Origin: Bacteroidota bacterium
GTDB lineage: Bacteria; Bacteroidota; Ignavibacteria; Kapaibacteriales; UBA2268
Direction: 5' to 3'
Length of the DNA: 46,681 nt
NCBI GenBank assembly: GCA_021824625.1
Contig: JAKAKE010000052.1
Location: 1-46,681 of the forward strand
Of this stretch, positions 7,384 to 16,700 are shown in pieces. The notes beneath the pieces were generated by a model. That model was not told the DNA's origin. It searched no databases and worked only from the letters and a program-made list of their open reading frames with translations. Positions within the stretch are counted from its first letter, which is position 1. Each line of letters begins with the position of its first letter. The position numbers and the translations under genes are program-made.

Positions 7384-7541
7384 GCGGTATGGGAATTAAC
7401 CCTTACAAATATACGAAAATATTTCTATTATTTTATAATTTCAAAGTTAAAATTTATAGTGATTAATTTATAACATTTCTAAATAAAATACATATTTTTG
7501 CTATCTAACGCAGAAACAATTGACTTATTATTTTTACATAA

Positions 7542-8576
7542 ATGAAAAAAGAATCAGGTAAAGGTTCGCAGAGAAAACCAAAACATAATACAGATAAGGC
7601 AAAACAGCCTTCAACAAAGTCATTGCAAAAAACTGATAAGGAACTTAAACAAGTTTCGGAACAACCTCGAATTAAGTTCGAATGGAAATTCCAAAATCCA
7701 AAATTCAGGGCTTCTCTATTGTTTTCGGTTTTTGTAATCTTATTTTTACTGGTCTGGAAAGAACCTGAGGTAAAGTCAATAGACCCCTGGTATGAAGGCT
7801 ATATGCTGGTTGATTCTTCCATGAAAGTCAGCGAACCTCAATTAAAGAAGGAACTTCTTAATCAAGGTGGAGACATACTACGTGAGCAAGTAAAAGAACA
7901 TCCTTATCACTCAAAAATTCATCTTCTCCTTGGGATTTACTATGAAGTAACAGGGCAGTGGGATTCCGCGATTGCCGAACAAAGTGAATCTATGCGTCTG
8001 GGTGCAGGTGGTACAATCAATCCTATCGAACAGGATGCAAAGAGACAGTTGCTTATATGCTACCTTAACAAATCAAACCATCAGTTGCAGCTTGGGGAAT
8101 ATGCCAACGCAAGAAAAACGATTGACAAAGCAATTTCACAAAATCTCAACCATCCTGATTTGGATAATCAAATCGGAATAATTTTTCATCGTCAGGAATT
8201 ACTCGACAGTGCAGAATTTTACTATAATAAAGTCCTGGGGGTTGTACCTAACCATGAATCTGCTTCAGCCAATCTCGCAATGATTTTATTTGTCAGGGGG
8301 AATAATCTTTTGAAGGATGGCAAATACGACCAGGCAATTCTGAAATATCAGCAGTCAATCGCGCTTGCTCCGAAAAATCCTGATACTTACATCAATCTCG
8401 GATATATTTACTCTCTCCAGAACAAATTTGATGACGCTGTCAAAGCCTATAAGAAAGCCATTGAAATCAAGCCTGACAATAAATTTGCGATCAACGGATT
8501 AATCAATGTTTACAGGCGAAAGGGTGATACAAGGTCTGCTAATGCACTTATTAAACAATTCGGATTAAACCAATAG
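7542..8576 (+). CDS. membrane-anchored TPR-repeat protein
   Basis: A 344-aa protein: a basic, Lys/Gln-rich cytoplasmic N-terminus (1-55), one transmembrane segment (FRASLLFSVFVILFLLVW, about 59-76), then an outward-facing region of tetratricopeptide repeats. TPR units are clear at about 110-150, 190-225, 230-262 (NHESASANLAMILFVRG) and 263-335 (DKYDQAI..., PDTYINLGYIYSLQNKFDDA, KAYKKAIEIKPDN). TPR arrays bind other proteins; no partner is indicated. It lies 120 bp before infC and may have its own promoter: TATTTTTG, a TAnnTTTG match, occurs about 45 bp upstream. Confidence 0.9.
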   Translation: MKKESGKGSQRKPKHNTDKAKQPSTKSLQKTDKELKQVSEQPRIKFEWKFQNPKFRASLLFSVFVILFLLVWKEPEVKSIDPWYEGYMLVDSSMKVSEPQLKKELLNQGGDILREQVKEHPYHSKIHLLLGIYYEVTGQWDSAIAEQSESMRLGAGGTINPIEQDAKRQLLICYLNKSNHQLQLGEYANARKTIDKAISQNLNHPDLDNQIGIIFHRQELLDSAEFYYNKVLGVVPNHESASANLAMILFVRGNNLLKDGKYDQAILKYQQSIALAPKNPDTYINLGYIYSLQNKFDDAVKAYKKAIEIKPDNKFAINGLINVYRRKGDTRSANALIKQFGLNQ

Positions 8577-8696
8577 GAAAATTCAATCGTCAATAAATCA
8601 GGAATAAATATTCCTTGCTCATTATAATAATTAATATTATTTTTGTTTGATTTGTTAAATTTATTAATTGGTATTATTCATAGTTAAAGGTATTAT

Positions 8697-9281
8697 TTGA
8701 AACAAATTTATTTTATTCATTTTACTCCGCCTACAAGATTTCAGAGACCTGAAAAAGCACACAAACAGAGAATCAATGAAGAAATTAACGCTCCCCAAAT
8801 CAGGGTTATTGACGACGAGGGAAAGGCTCTCGGAGTTATGACCCCCAGGGAAGCTTTGAAAATCGCTTATGAACGTGAACAGGACCTTGTCGAGATTGCA
8901 CCACAGGCAAAGCCTCCGGTATGCAAAATAGTTGATTACGGCAAATTCTCTTATGAACTTCATAAAAAAGAGAAGCACCAGCGTAAGCATCAGCAGCAGC
9001 AGCAGATGAAGGAATTGCGTTTCAAGTGGAGAACAGACACTCACGATTTCAACTTCAAAGTCAGGCATGCCCGTAATTTTATTGACGAAGGGCACAAAGT
9101 TAAAGCTACCGTTATGTTCAGAGGCAGGGAGATAATTCACCAGGAATTTGGTATAGAATTATTGAAAAGATTTGTTGCCGCCCTTGAAGATATAGCCAAG
9201 ATTGACCAGGCAATTAAAACCGAAGGAAAATTCTTATCAGTCATAATGACACCCGATAAAACTAAGAAAAAAGAAAAATAA
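8697..9281 (+). CDS. infC: translation initiation factor IF-3
   Basis: A 194-aa IF-3, which binds the 30S subunit, keeps it apart from 50S and proofreads the start codon. The N domain begins RINEEINAPQIRVIDDEGKA and contains LGVMTPREAL and PPVCKIVDYGKF; after the linker helix the C domain contains KELRFKWRTDTHDFNFK and VMFRGREI. No ATG exists upstream of MTPREAL; the best start is a TTG at 8697, six bases after AAAGG. A non-ATG start is a known feature of infC, allowing IF-3 to repress its own translation. First gene of the infC-rpmI-rplT group. Confidence 0.96.
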   Translation: MKQIYFIHFTPPTRFQRPEKAHKQRINEEINAPQIRVIDDEGKALGVMTPREALKIAYEREQDLVEIAPQAKPPVCKIVDYGKFSYELHKKEKHQRKHQQQQQMKELRFKWRTDTHDFNFKVRHARNFIDEGHKVKATVMFRGREIIHQEFGIELLKRFVAALEDIAKIDQAIKTEGKFLSVIMTPDKTKKKEK

Positions 9282-9346
9282 TTCTTATATTGTAATTCTT
9301 TTTTTAGCAAAATTTTGAATATATATATATTTGAGGCGATAAAGAA

Positions 9347-9544
9347 ATGCCAAAGATGAAAACAAATTCAGCCGCAAAAAAGCGTTTTAAGCTCACTGCG
9401 TCAGGGAAATTGAAAAGGGAAAAGGCTTACAAAAGCCATATTCTCACTAAAAAATCCAGCAAGACTAAACGCAACTTGCGCCAATCCACTACCGTTAATG
9501 CTTCCGATGAGGGTCGCATCAAGAAACTATTGGGTATTGGCTGA
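9347..9544 (+). CDS. rpmI: 50S ribosomal protein bL35
   Basis: A 65-aa basic ribosomal protein with the bL35 signature [20 protein letters not shown] and [10 protein letters not shown] near the end. Standard length. It follows infC by 65 bp and precedes rplT by 87 bp, the order conserved in nearly all bacteria. The infC-rpmI and rpmI-rplT spacers are candidates for binding of bL20, which represses this operon in other bacteria; I did not identify a specific pseudoknot. Confidence 0.98.
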   Translation: MPKMKTNSAAKKRFKLTASGKLKREKAYKSHILTKKSSKTKRNLRQSTTVNASDEGRIKKLLGIG

Positions 9545-9631
9545 TTAATCAATCAGAAAATAAAATAACTGGCAAAAGGGGTACGCAGGCTCTCCCTCAG
9601 CCGTTTTACTAAATATAATAATGGGTGATTT

Positions 9632-9979
9632 ATGCCAAGAGCAAAAAACAAAGTAGCTTCGCACCGCAGACGTAAAAACTTTCTCAAACTCGCAAAAGGA
9701 TTCTGGGGAAGAAGAAAAAATGTCTGGACAGTTGCAAAGCATCATATCGAAAAAAGTCTTCTGCATGGCTTCAGGTCAAGGAGACTCAAAAAGAGAACTT
9801 TCCGCAGTCTTTGGATTACAAGAATCAACGCCGCCGCAAGAATGCACGGTACTACCTATTCAAGGTTAATACATGCACTCAATCAAAAGAATATTACTAT
9901 TAACAGGAAAATTCTTGCTGATTTCGCTATGAATCAGCCGGCTGTGTTTGAACAGATTGTGAAAGAAGCGTTGAATTAA
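9632..9979 (+). CDS. rplT: 50S ribosomal protein bL20
   Basis: A 115-aa bL20 with the usual MPRAKNKVASHRRRKNFLKL start and the conserved FRSLWITRINAAARMHGTTY and LADFAMNQPAVFEQIV segments. It binds 23S rRNA early in 50S assembly and, in other bacteria, represses its own operon. Last of the infC-rpmI-rplT group. The downstream spacer to pheS holds a 67-bp palindromic repeat. Confidence 0.98.
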   Translation: MPRAKNKVASHRRRKNFLKLAKGFWGRRKNVWTVAKHHIEKSLLHGFRSRRLKKRTFRSLWITRINAAARMHGTTYSRLIHALNQKNITINRKILADFAMNQPAVFEQIVKEALN

Positions 9980-10018
9980 ACTTTACTTTTCATCAGAAAT
10001 GAGGAAAAAACTAAATAT

Positions 10019-10085
10019 TGTCATTCTGAACGAAGTGAAGAATCTCAATGAATCTAAGGGATTCTTCGTTGCACTCAGAATGACA
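10019..10085. repeat. 67-bp palindromic intergenic repeat
   Basis: Outer arms TGTCATTCTGA (10019-10029) and TCAGAATGACA (10075-10085) are a perfect 11-bp inverted repeat, and inner arms GAAGAATC (10037-10044) and GATTCTTC (10060-10067) nest inside. The same GTCATTCTGA(G/A)CGAAG core recurs at 43317-43343. This looks like a dispersed REP/MITE-type repeat sitting between rplT and pheS. On either strand it would form a long hairpin and could also limit transcription. Confidence 0.85.
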
Positions 10086-10118
10086 TTTCTATTATCCCTG
10101 AATTTCTAAGGCAAAACC

Positions 10119-11132
10119 ATGCTCGATGAAATAAATAAAATAAGGATAGAACTGGAATCCAGAATTTCGACTATTAAAAATTCGGAAGAACTTGAAAAGT
10201 TTCGTCTTGATTATCTTGTCAAGAAAGGCAGTATTCAATCTCTTTTCGACAGGCTGAAAGATGTTCCCAAAGATGAAAAGCCAATCGTTGGCAAAGAACT
10301 GAACATATTGAGAAGCTTTGCAGAAGAAAATTACAAATCATTAAAAGAGAAATTTTCTCAAACGACAGAAACAACTCCTGAAATTGATTTAACCTTGCCC
10401 GGGCGAAAAGGATTTACAGGCACTCATCATCCCGTTCTTCAGACAATGCGTGAGATGAATGATATTTTTATCAAAATGGGATTCTCGATTGCCGAAGGTC
10501 CTGACATCGAAGATGAATACCACAACTTCGATGCCCTGAACTTCCCTCCCGACCATCCCGCAAGGGATATGCAGGATACATTCTTCATCGAATCCAATAA
10601 AAAGTTATTATTACGCACACATACCTCTCCTGTGCAAATAAGGGTGATGAAGGGAATGAAACCGCCAATCCGTTGTATTATGCCCGGCAGGGTTTACCGC
10701 AACGAAGCAATCAATGCACGTTCACTTGCTGAGTTCCACCAAATTGAAGGATTATACATTGACAAGCATGTAACTTTTGCAGAATTGAAAGGCACATTGA
10801 TTCAGTTTGCAAAAAAAATGTACGGCGAAAATTCCAAATTCCGATTTAGACCATCATTCTTTCCGTTCACTGAGCCGAGTGCCGAACTTGATATAACCTG
10901 CTTTCTCTGCGGAGGCGAGGGCTGCCGTGTGTGCAAACACTCAGGCTGGCTCGAAATCGCAGGCTGTGGTATGGTACATCCCAATGTATTGAAAGAATGT
11001 GACATTGACCCTGAAGTTTATTCCGGTTATGCATTTGGTTTCGGCATCGAGCGCGTTACAATGCTCCGCACAGGCATAGACGACATCCGACTCTTATACG
11101 AAAATGATGTAAGAGTGCTGGAGCAGTTTTAG
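10119..11132 (+). CDS. pheS: phenylalanyl-tRNA synthetase alpha subunit
   Basis: A 337-aa alpha subunit of the (alpha-beta)2 class II enzyme that charges tRNA-Phe. An N-terminal coiled coil (about 1-90) is followed by the catalytic core: motif 1 region [11 protein letters not shown] with [24 protein letters not shown], motif 2 region [25 protein letters not shown], and motif 3 [15 protein letters not shown] Cys-rich insertion [20 protein letters not shown] lies before GCGMVHP; several bacterial groups carry this. pheT is not adjacent. Likely in the same region as infC-rpmI-rplT, as in many bacteria. Confidence 0.98.
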   Translation: MLDEINKIRIELESRISTIKNSEELEKFRLDYLVKKGSIQSLFDRLKDVPKDEKPIVGKELNILRSFAEENYKSLKEKFSQTTETTPEIDLTLPGRKGFTGTHHPVLQTMREMNDIFIKMGFSIAEGPDIEDEYHNFDALNFPPDHPARDMQDTFFIESNKKLLLRTHTSPVQIRVMKGMKPPIRCIMPGRVYRNEAINARSLAEFHQIEGLYIDKHVTFAELKGTLIQFAKKMYGENSKFRFRPSFFPFTEPSAELDITCFLCGGEGCRVCKHSGWLEIAGCGMVHPNVLKECDIDPEVYSGYAFGFGIERVTMLRTGIDDIRLLYENDVRVLEQF

Positions 11133-11153
11133 AATTTTTTATATAAATAATAA

Positions 11154-11375
11154 TTAATAAAAAATAAATAATAGTATAAAGACAATAAATTTGCAAATTG
11201 TAATTCCAGCGATTGAAACTAAAATATACAGAGCAAAAGAACTTCGATTAATCATTCCATTTTTAAAATGATCTTTATTTATCAATGATAAATATTCCGG
11301 GAAAAAGTGTTTAATATAAATGAATAGAAAAAAATATGTAATTAAAACACTTATTGAATAAAATAATAATTCCAT
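11154..11375 (-). CDS. small two-helix membrane protein, hypothetical
   Basis: A frame of about 73 residues from the ATG at 11375 (a TTG three codons upstream is also possible). It has two strongly hydrophobic stretches (about 3-25 and 48-71) around a short polar loop (SLINKDHFKNGMINRSS). I recognise no family. It is convergent with pheS, with 21 bp between the stops. Low complexity and AT richness mean it could be chance, but two clean membrane segments favour a real gene. Confidence 0.4.
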   Translation of the reverse strand: MELLFYSISVLITYFFLFIYIKHFFPEYLSLINKDHFKNGMINRSSFALYILVSIAGITICKFIVFILLFIFY

Positions 11376-11519
11376 TTTAATCAACCAATTTAGTTATTGA
11401 GTGAAAAAATAATTATATAGAAATTAATATACAGAAACCTCGAAAGTGGATTTAATATAATATTGTAGCTTAATATTTATTTTTTTCTTAAAGCCATTCT
11501 ATATTCCTTCTGAGCAAAT

Positions 11520-11543
11520 ATAGTTTACATATATGTAAACTAT
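11520..11543. promoter_or_regulatory. 24-bp perfect palindrome, possible operator
   Basis: A perfectly symmetric site with core GTTTACATATATGTAAAC, extended by ATA/TAT on each side. It lies in the 388-bp spacer between the small membrane protein (starting at 11375, minus) and the end of rubrerythrin, 145 bp upstream of the former. The symmetry and A/T-rich centre fit a dimeric repressor site; no regulator is identified. Confidence 0.5.
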
Positions 11544-11688
11544 GCCAAATTTTGATTTCTAAAATTCAATTCATCTTATTAAAAAATACAAAATAAAATC
11601 CAGAAAATAAATTATTTTTTTTTGGGGGGGGTAACTCCATTATTTTCAATGTCTTATAGAGGCTAAAATATTTTATCTATCCCCCAGC

Positions 11689-11751
11689 CGGGAGTAACTC
11701 CCGACAGAGTTGTTACAATCACTTCCCTGTCAGGAGCAACTCCTGACAGGG
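11689..11751. repeat. two related hairpin repeats downstream of rubrerythrin
   Basis: CGGGAG-TAA-CTCCCG (11689-11703) and a 12-bp-arm hairpin CCCTGTCAGGAG-CAA-CTCCTGACAGGG arms (11725-11751) share the core GGGAG/AGGAG-YAA-CTCC. They sit just beyond the rubrerythrin stop. No T-run follows on the minus strand, so they are repeat-like rather than clear terminators, though they may stabilise the mRNA 3' end. A G-tract (eight Gs near 11625) lies further along in the same spacer; otherwise the 11376-11763 spacer shows nothing but the palindrome. Confidence 0.75.
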
Positions 11752-11763
11752 TACAAATAAAAA

Positions 11764-12336
11764 TCAATAATTCTCTTTTTCCAATTCAAAATATGCTTTG
11801 GGATGCATACATGCGGGGCATTTCTCAGGTGGTGTGCTGCCCTCGTGAACATAGCCGCAAACACGGCATTTCCATCTCATTTTGCCTTCACGTTTGAAGA
11901 CACAACCCTCCTCGATATTTGCAAGAAGTTTCCTGAATCGTTTTTCGTGTTCCGCTTCGATTTTTGCAATCAAAGTAAATCTTGCTGCAATTTCGCTGAA
12001 TCCTTCTTCTCTTGCAATCTTTGCGAACTCGGGATAAAGCTTTGTCCATTCCTCGTTTTCACCCTCTGCCGCGGCTTTCAGGTTTTCGGCAGTCGTGCCG
12101 ATTTTTCCTGCGGGATATGTGGCAGTGATTTCAACAGGTCTCCCCTCGAGAAACCTGAAAAACTGCTTTGCGTGTGATTTCTCGTTGTCCGCTGTCTCCT
12201 GAAAAATAGCGGCGATTTGCTCGTAGCCTTCTGCTTTGGCTACCTTTGCAAAAAATTCATACCTGTTCCTCGCCTGCGATTCACCTGCAAATGCTTTTAA
12301 TAAATTCTGTTCAGTTTTTGTTCCCGCTAAACTCAT
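11764..12336 (-). CDS. rbr: rubrerythrin
   Basis: A non-haem diiron peroxidase that reduces H2O2 in anaerobes and microaerophiles. The ferritin-like domain (about 1-140) carries diiron ligands in AFAGESQARNRYEFFAKVA, ETADNEKSHAKQFF and LIAKIEAEHEKRFRKL; the C-terminal rubredoxin domain has CRVCGYVHEG and CPACMHPKAYFE. About 190 residues. The ATG at 12336 has AAGGAG upstream; a TTG/ATG eight codons earlier is less likely. The neighbour upstream on the same strand is a flavin reductase-rubredoxin fusion that could pass electrons to it, but the 231-bp gap argues for separate transcription. Confidence 0.97.
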   Translation of the reverse strand: MSLAGTKTEQNLLKAFAGESQARNRYEFFAKVAKAEGYEQIAAIFQETADNEKSHAKQFFRFLEGRPVEITATYPAGKIGTTAENLKAAAEGENEEWTKLYPEFAKIAREEGFSEIAARFTLIAKIEAEHEKRFRKLLANIEEGCVFKREGKMRWKCRVCGYVHEGSTPPEKCPACMHPKAYFELEKENY

Positions 12337-12567
12337 AATGTCTCCTTTTATTACTAACAATAATTTTTAAAAATTCATTTAATTCATGTTGTGCATAAGT
12401 ATTTATTTCAGTACTAATTAATTATCAATTTTCAATATTTTAATTTAAAAAAACTTACTTACTTTACAATTTATTAACTATTTATTACCTCGAATACTTG
12501 AATTTTTTTTAAATTTTATCATTTTAAATTCAATGAAAATTGAAAATTTGAAAATTGAAAATTGAAT

Positions 12568-13272
12568 TTACGCTAATTCTTCAAACATATCTTTGTTTGC
12601 ACCGCAAACCGGGCATACCCAGTTATCGGGCAAATCCTCAAAAGCAGTACCCGGCTTTATATGTTGTTCCACATCCCCTACTTCAGGTTCGTAAACATAA
12701 CCACAAACATTACATTTATATAATTTTCCTGTTTTCCCTGCCGGTTTCATTTTTTCAAGTTTTAACTTGTCAAAATATGTCGGAGAATTTTTAGGAGAAA
12801 CACCTTTAATAACATTCCTGTAATGATTATAAGTCAAAGGTATTTTGCTCTCATCAATTATCTCAGAGTCAATAACCTTTCCGATAAAAATAATATGAGA
12901 GCCGACATCAAATTTCTGAACAACCTCGCATTCAAAATATGCAGTGGTTTTATCGAGGACTATCGGTGCTCCAGTCTTGCCAATCTTGTAATTCACATTT
13001 TGGAATTTATTAAAATCCTTGCCCGTTTTGAAACCGTAATGTCCAATGTACTGCAAATCAACATCCTGTTCAATGATTGATACTGCAAACACTCCGCTCT
13101 GAAAAATGAAATCCGTTGTCAGGTTATCCTTGTTCGAACAAACTGCAAACTGGGGCGGCTCGGCAGTTACCTGAAAAACAGTGTTTGAAATATGGCCATT
13201 TAATAAATTTTCATTTTTTGAAGTAACAATGTAAAGGCCATAAGTGATTTTGAAAAAAGCTTCAATATTCAT
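12568..13272 (-). CDS. hrb: flavin reductase-rubredoxin fusion (high molecular weight rubredoxin)
   Basis: About 234 residues in two domains: an FMN-binding flavin reductase domain (about 1-165; [40 protein letters not shown]) and a rubredoxin domain (about 180-234; [14 protein letters not shown] and [18 protein letters not shown], giving the Fe-Cys4 site). Such Hrb-type proteins take electrons from NAD(P)H and donate them to flavodiiron or rubrerythrin-type enzymes. The start is the second ATG (13272): GAGG is seven bases upstream, but only one base from the first ATG. Next to rubrerythrin it indicates an oxygen/peroxide defence pair. Confidence 0.95.
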   Translation of the reverse strand: MNIEAFFKITYGLYIVTSKNENLLNGHISNTVFQVTAEPPQFAVCSNKDNLTTDFIFQSGVFAVSIIEQDVDLQYIGHYGFKTGKDFNKFQNVNYKIGKTGAPIVLDKTTAYFECEVVQKFDVGSHIIFIGKVIDSEIIDESKIPLTYNHYRNVIKGVSPKNSPTYFDKLKLEKMKPAGKTGKLYKCNVCGYVYEPEVGDVEQHIKPGTAFEDLPDNWVCPVCGANKDMFEELA

Positions 13273-13723
13273 TTTCATACCTCATTAATATCCCAATTAA
13301 TTTAACAATAAAATATGAGTTAATCAATTCTAATTGCATATTATTATTCTATAATTTATAATTTTCAATTTTGCAATTTTCAATTTTGCAATTTTCAATC
13401 AATTCATAATATCAAATGTTAAAAATGTGATATAATAATTCAATAAAAAAGTTAAGAATATAAAACCCAAGCTAATTGAAAAAATTGAATATTTTGAAAA
13501 TTTTAATTTAAAATTCAATGAAATTTGAAAAATTGAAAATTCAAAATACTATATCTGTGTAAATATAAATCTGATACATTAATATTATTATAAAGAAAAT
13601 ACACTGAAAGACTAATATATTTGTTTTCCACAGACTTAAAAAGTATGTGCAGATAAGGCATTATTTCTTAATTTTGCTGTTTATATAATTTCGACATTTA
13701 TTAATATCCAAAACGAATAGAAA
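13273..13723. other. AT-rich intergenic region with heptamer-type low-complexity repeats
   Basis: The 451-bp spacer between the divergent hrb and smc genes has no credible frame. Around 13361-13400 it consists of CAATTTT-type repeats in tandem, and around 13440-13550 of loose GAAAATT-type repeats. The same motif occurs near 12534-12565. Divergent promoters of hrb and smc must lie here, but I cannot place them reliably. Confidence 0.6.
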
Positions 13724-16700
13724 ATGTATTTATCAAGTTTGGAAATAATCGGATTTAAATCCTTTCCACATAAAACGAATATAAAATTTGCAGATGGACT
13801 AACCTCCATCGTAGGACCAAATGGTTGCGGAAAAACGAATATAGTTGATGCAATCAGATGGGTTCTTGGCGAGCAGAAATCCTCCATTCTGCGTTCCGAA
13901 ATAATGGATAATGTCATATTCAACGGAACAGATTCAAGAAAACCCTTAGGAATGGCTGAAGTATCAATTTTTATCGAAAATAATAAGAATATATTACCTA
14001 TTGAATATACAGATGTCAAGGTTACACGCAGGTTATTCCGAAAAGGCGACAGTCAGTACCTGTTGAACAATACCCAATGCAGGCTGAGGGACATACTCGA
14101 CCTGTTCATGGACACGGGTATTGGTGCTGACACATACTCCGTAATCGAGTTGAAAATGGTCGATGCTATTCTCAACGGCAAGCCGGAAGAAAGACGCCAC
14201 CTAATTGAGGAAGCATCAGGAGTAACACGTTACAAGCACCAGCGAAAAGAAGCCGGGAGAAAGCTTACTACAGTTGAATCTGACCTCCTTAGAGTTTACG
14301 ACATAAACCAGGAAGTTCAGAAAAATGTTAATTCACTCTCGCGCCAGGCGGCAAAAACCAGGCGTTATAACAAACTTTTAGAAGAACTGAAGAATATAGA
14401 GCTAAATCTGATTTACCACGAATATGAATTAATCAAAAATGAATCTTCCACGCTTGAAACAGAGTTTGAAAAAATTCAGAAAGACAGGCAGAATCAGGAA
14501 CATGAATTACACTTGAAAGAAACCGATATTTCGGGTTTGAAGGGCAGCCTTGATTCTGTCGAGGCTGATTATGATGAAGCACTTGCACATGAAAGCACTC
14601 TTAATAATACAATATCGGGAAAAAATAAAGACAAAGCAGTTTCCGAAGAAAAAATTCTTTCATTGCAAAATGCCAAAGAGAGAATTTTGAAGGAAATTTA
14701 CGATTCGGGTTCTCTGCAAAGTGAATTAAAAGGAAAAATTGAGAAAACAAATGAAAATCTTTTATCGGCAAATAACAGGCTCGATTCCTTCGCCGGTGAA
14801 CTGGAGGATGCAAATGAACAAAAAGAACAGTCGCAAAATTCAGTTAATGCTTCGCGTGAAAAGTTCAACCGTGCCAACGAGGAATTAGTCAATCTGCAAG
14901 GGAAAATTGATTCTTCAAAAGATGCAATCGAAAGAAATAATTCAAGGTTAGACAACATCTCCGGGAGCATTGATTCAGGTAAAAATGATATAGAGAAAAT
15001 CAAATCCGAAGTTTCTGAAATTAATGCACATATAATAACTTCGCAATCAAATCAAACTGAATTAAACAATATATTCGTGTCAATTGAAAATGATTATAAA
15101 TCAGCACAACAGAAAAAATCTTCACTTGAATCAAATCTTGAAAATACAAGAACAGAATTAGCCGATTTAAAAAACGAGCTGAACAGAAACCAGGCGGCTC
15201 TTGAATTTATATCGGGAATTGTTGACTCCGATGAAACAACTAAATTTCTGATTAGTACAAAAGAATGGAAGCCGTCCGGTGAAAAAATTCTTCTTGCCGA
15301 AGCAATCGGGGCTGACGAACAGCACAGGATAGCCGTAGATGCTGCACTCGGCGATGCTGTCCGCTTCTTTGTAACCGGTACTTTATCCGAAGCTTTGTCA
15401 GGAATTGAAAAACTCAAAGAAAGTGGTAAGGGAAAAGCATCATTTATTGTTCGCGAATTAATTCCAAATGTATCCGCTCCTGAAAATATTTTTGCAAATG
15501 ACGGAATAATCGGCTGGCTCAGCGAGTTAGTAAGAGTTGATGATATACTCAGAAATGCCCTCCGTGCTATCCTCGGTAAAACACTCTTAATTGACAATAT
15601 AGACAATGCACTTAAAGTAATTAAGTCCGGTATAGCTGAAACAATCGTAACTCTGGATGGGGAATTAGTAAGAAGCAAGGGTATTATTCGCGGCGGTGCT
15701 GTAACTCAAACCGAAGGACTGACTGTCGGCAAAAAAGAAAGACTTGAAAATTTAAACAAAGAAATTTCAAATCTTGAAAAAAAGATAGAAACAGTTGAAG
15801 CCCGGCTTATTGAAATAAAATCCAAATATGATTCAATTGACCTAATTGCATTTGGCGAACGACTCCGGAAAGCAGAAATAGACCAGAACAATAATGAACA
15901 ATACATATCCCAGCTTTCACTAAAAAAAGAGAATGCCGAAAATAACTACAAAATTTTCGAGAATAATATCAGGCTTTTCAATGATGAAATAACGAGACTG
16001 ACAGGGGAAAATGATGGTTTCACCAAAGACATTGATGAAACCGAAAACCGTCTGACAATCCTTAATGACGAACTGATTGCTCTTCTGGAAGAACTTTCAA
16101 ATGCAGAAAGTAATTTGTCTGAAAAAACTTCTGCCTTGCAGGAAGCAGAAATAAAAAGGGCAAGGCTCGAAGAAGAAATAAAAGCTCTTGAAAAAGAAAT
16201 TCACACGTTTGAAGAACAAATAAAATCACTATCAGAAAAAGAAATTAAGAATCACAATGAAATTGTTGGATTCGATGCAAAAACAGAAGAATTGAAGACT
16301 CACACAATCATCATTGATGGCGAACTTGAAGAACTGCAAAAAGAATTGGAAGAAGCTCAAAACAAACGTGAGCAACTCCATGATAAAATTTTATCTGTGC
16401 AGGAAGAAATTCAACAGCAGACAAATTATTTGTTAATGTCAAGGAAGCAGTATGACAAGACTATCGAGCAGAGCCATAGCCTCGATGTAAAGCTCAGCGA
16501 ATTCAGAGTGAGGAAATCCGGTTTGATTCAAAAGGCATTAGAGGATTATAACATCACTCTTGAACAGGCTGAATTTGAACTTCAGGAGAATTTTAATATA
16601 GAAGAATCCAAATCAACTATTACATCATTAAAGGAAAAGCTAAGTTCGCTTGGCAATGTCAATTTCATGGCACTCGAGGAATACGAAGAACAAAGCCAGA

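Noticed and set aside
15094-15678. Minus-strand frame of 194 codons opposite smc
   Set aside because: Ser-rich shadow of the coiled-coil/hinge region of smc.
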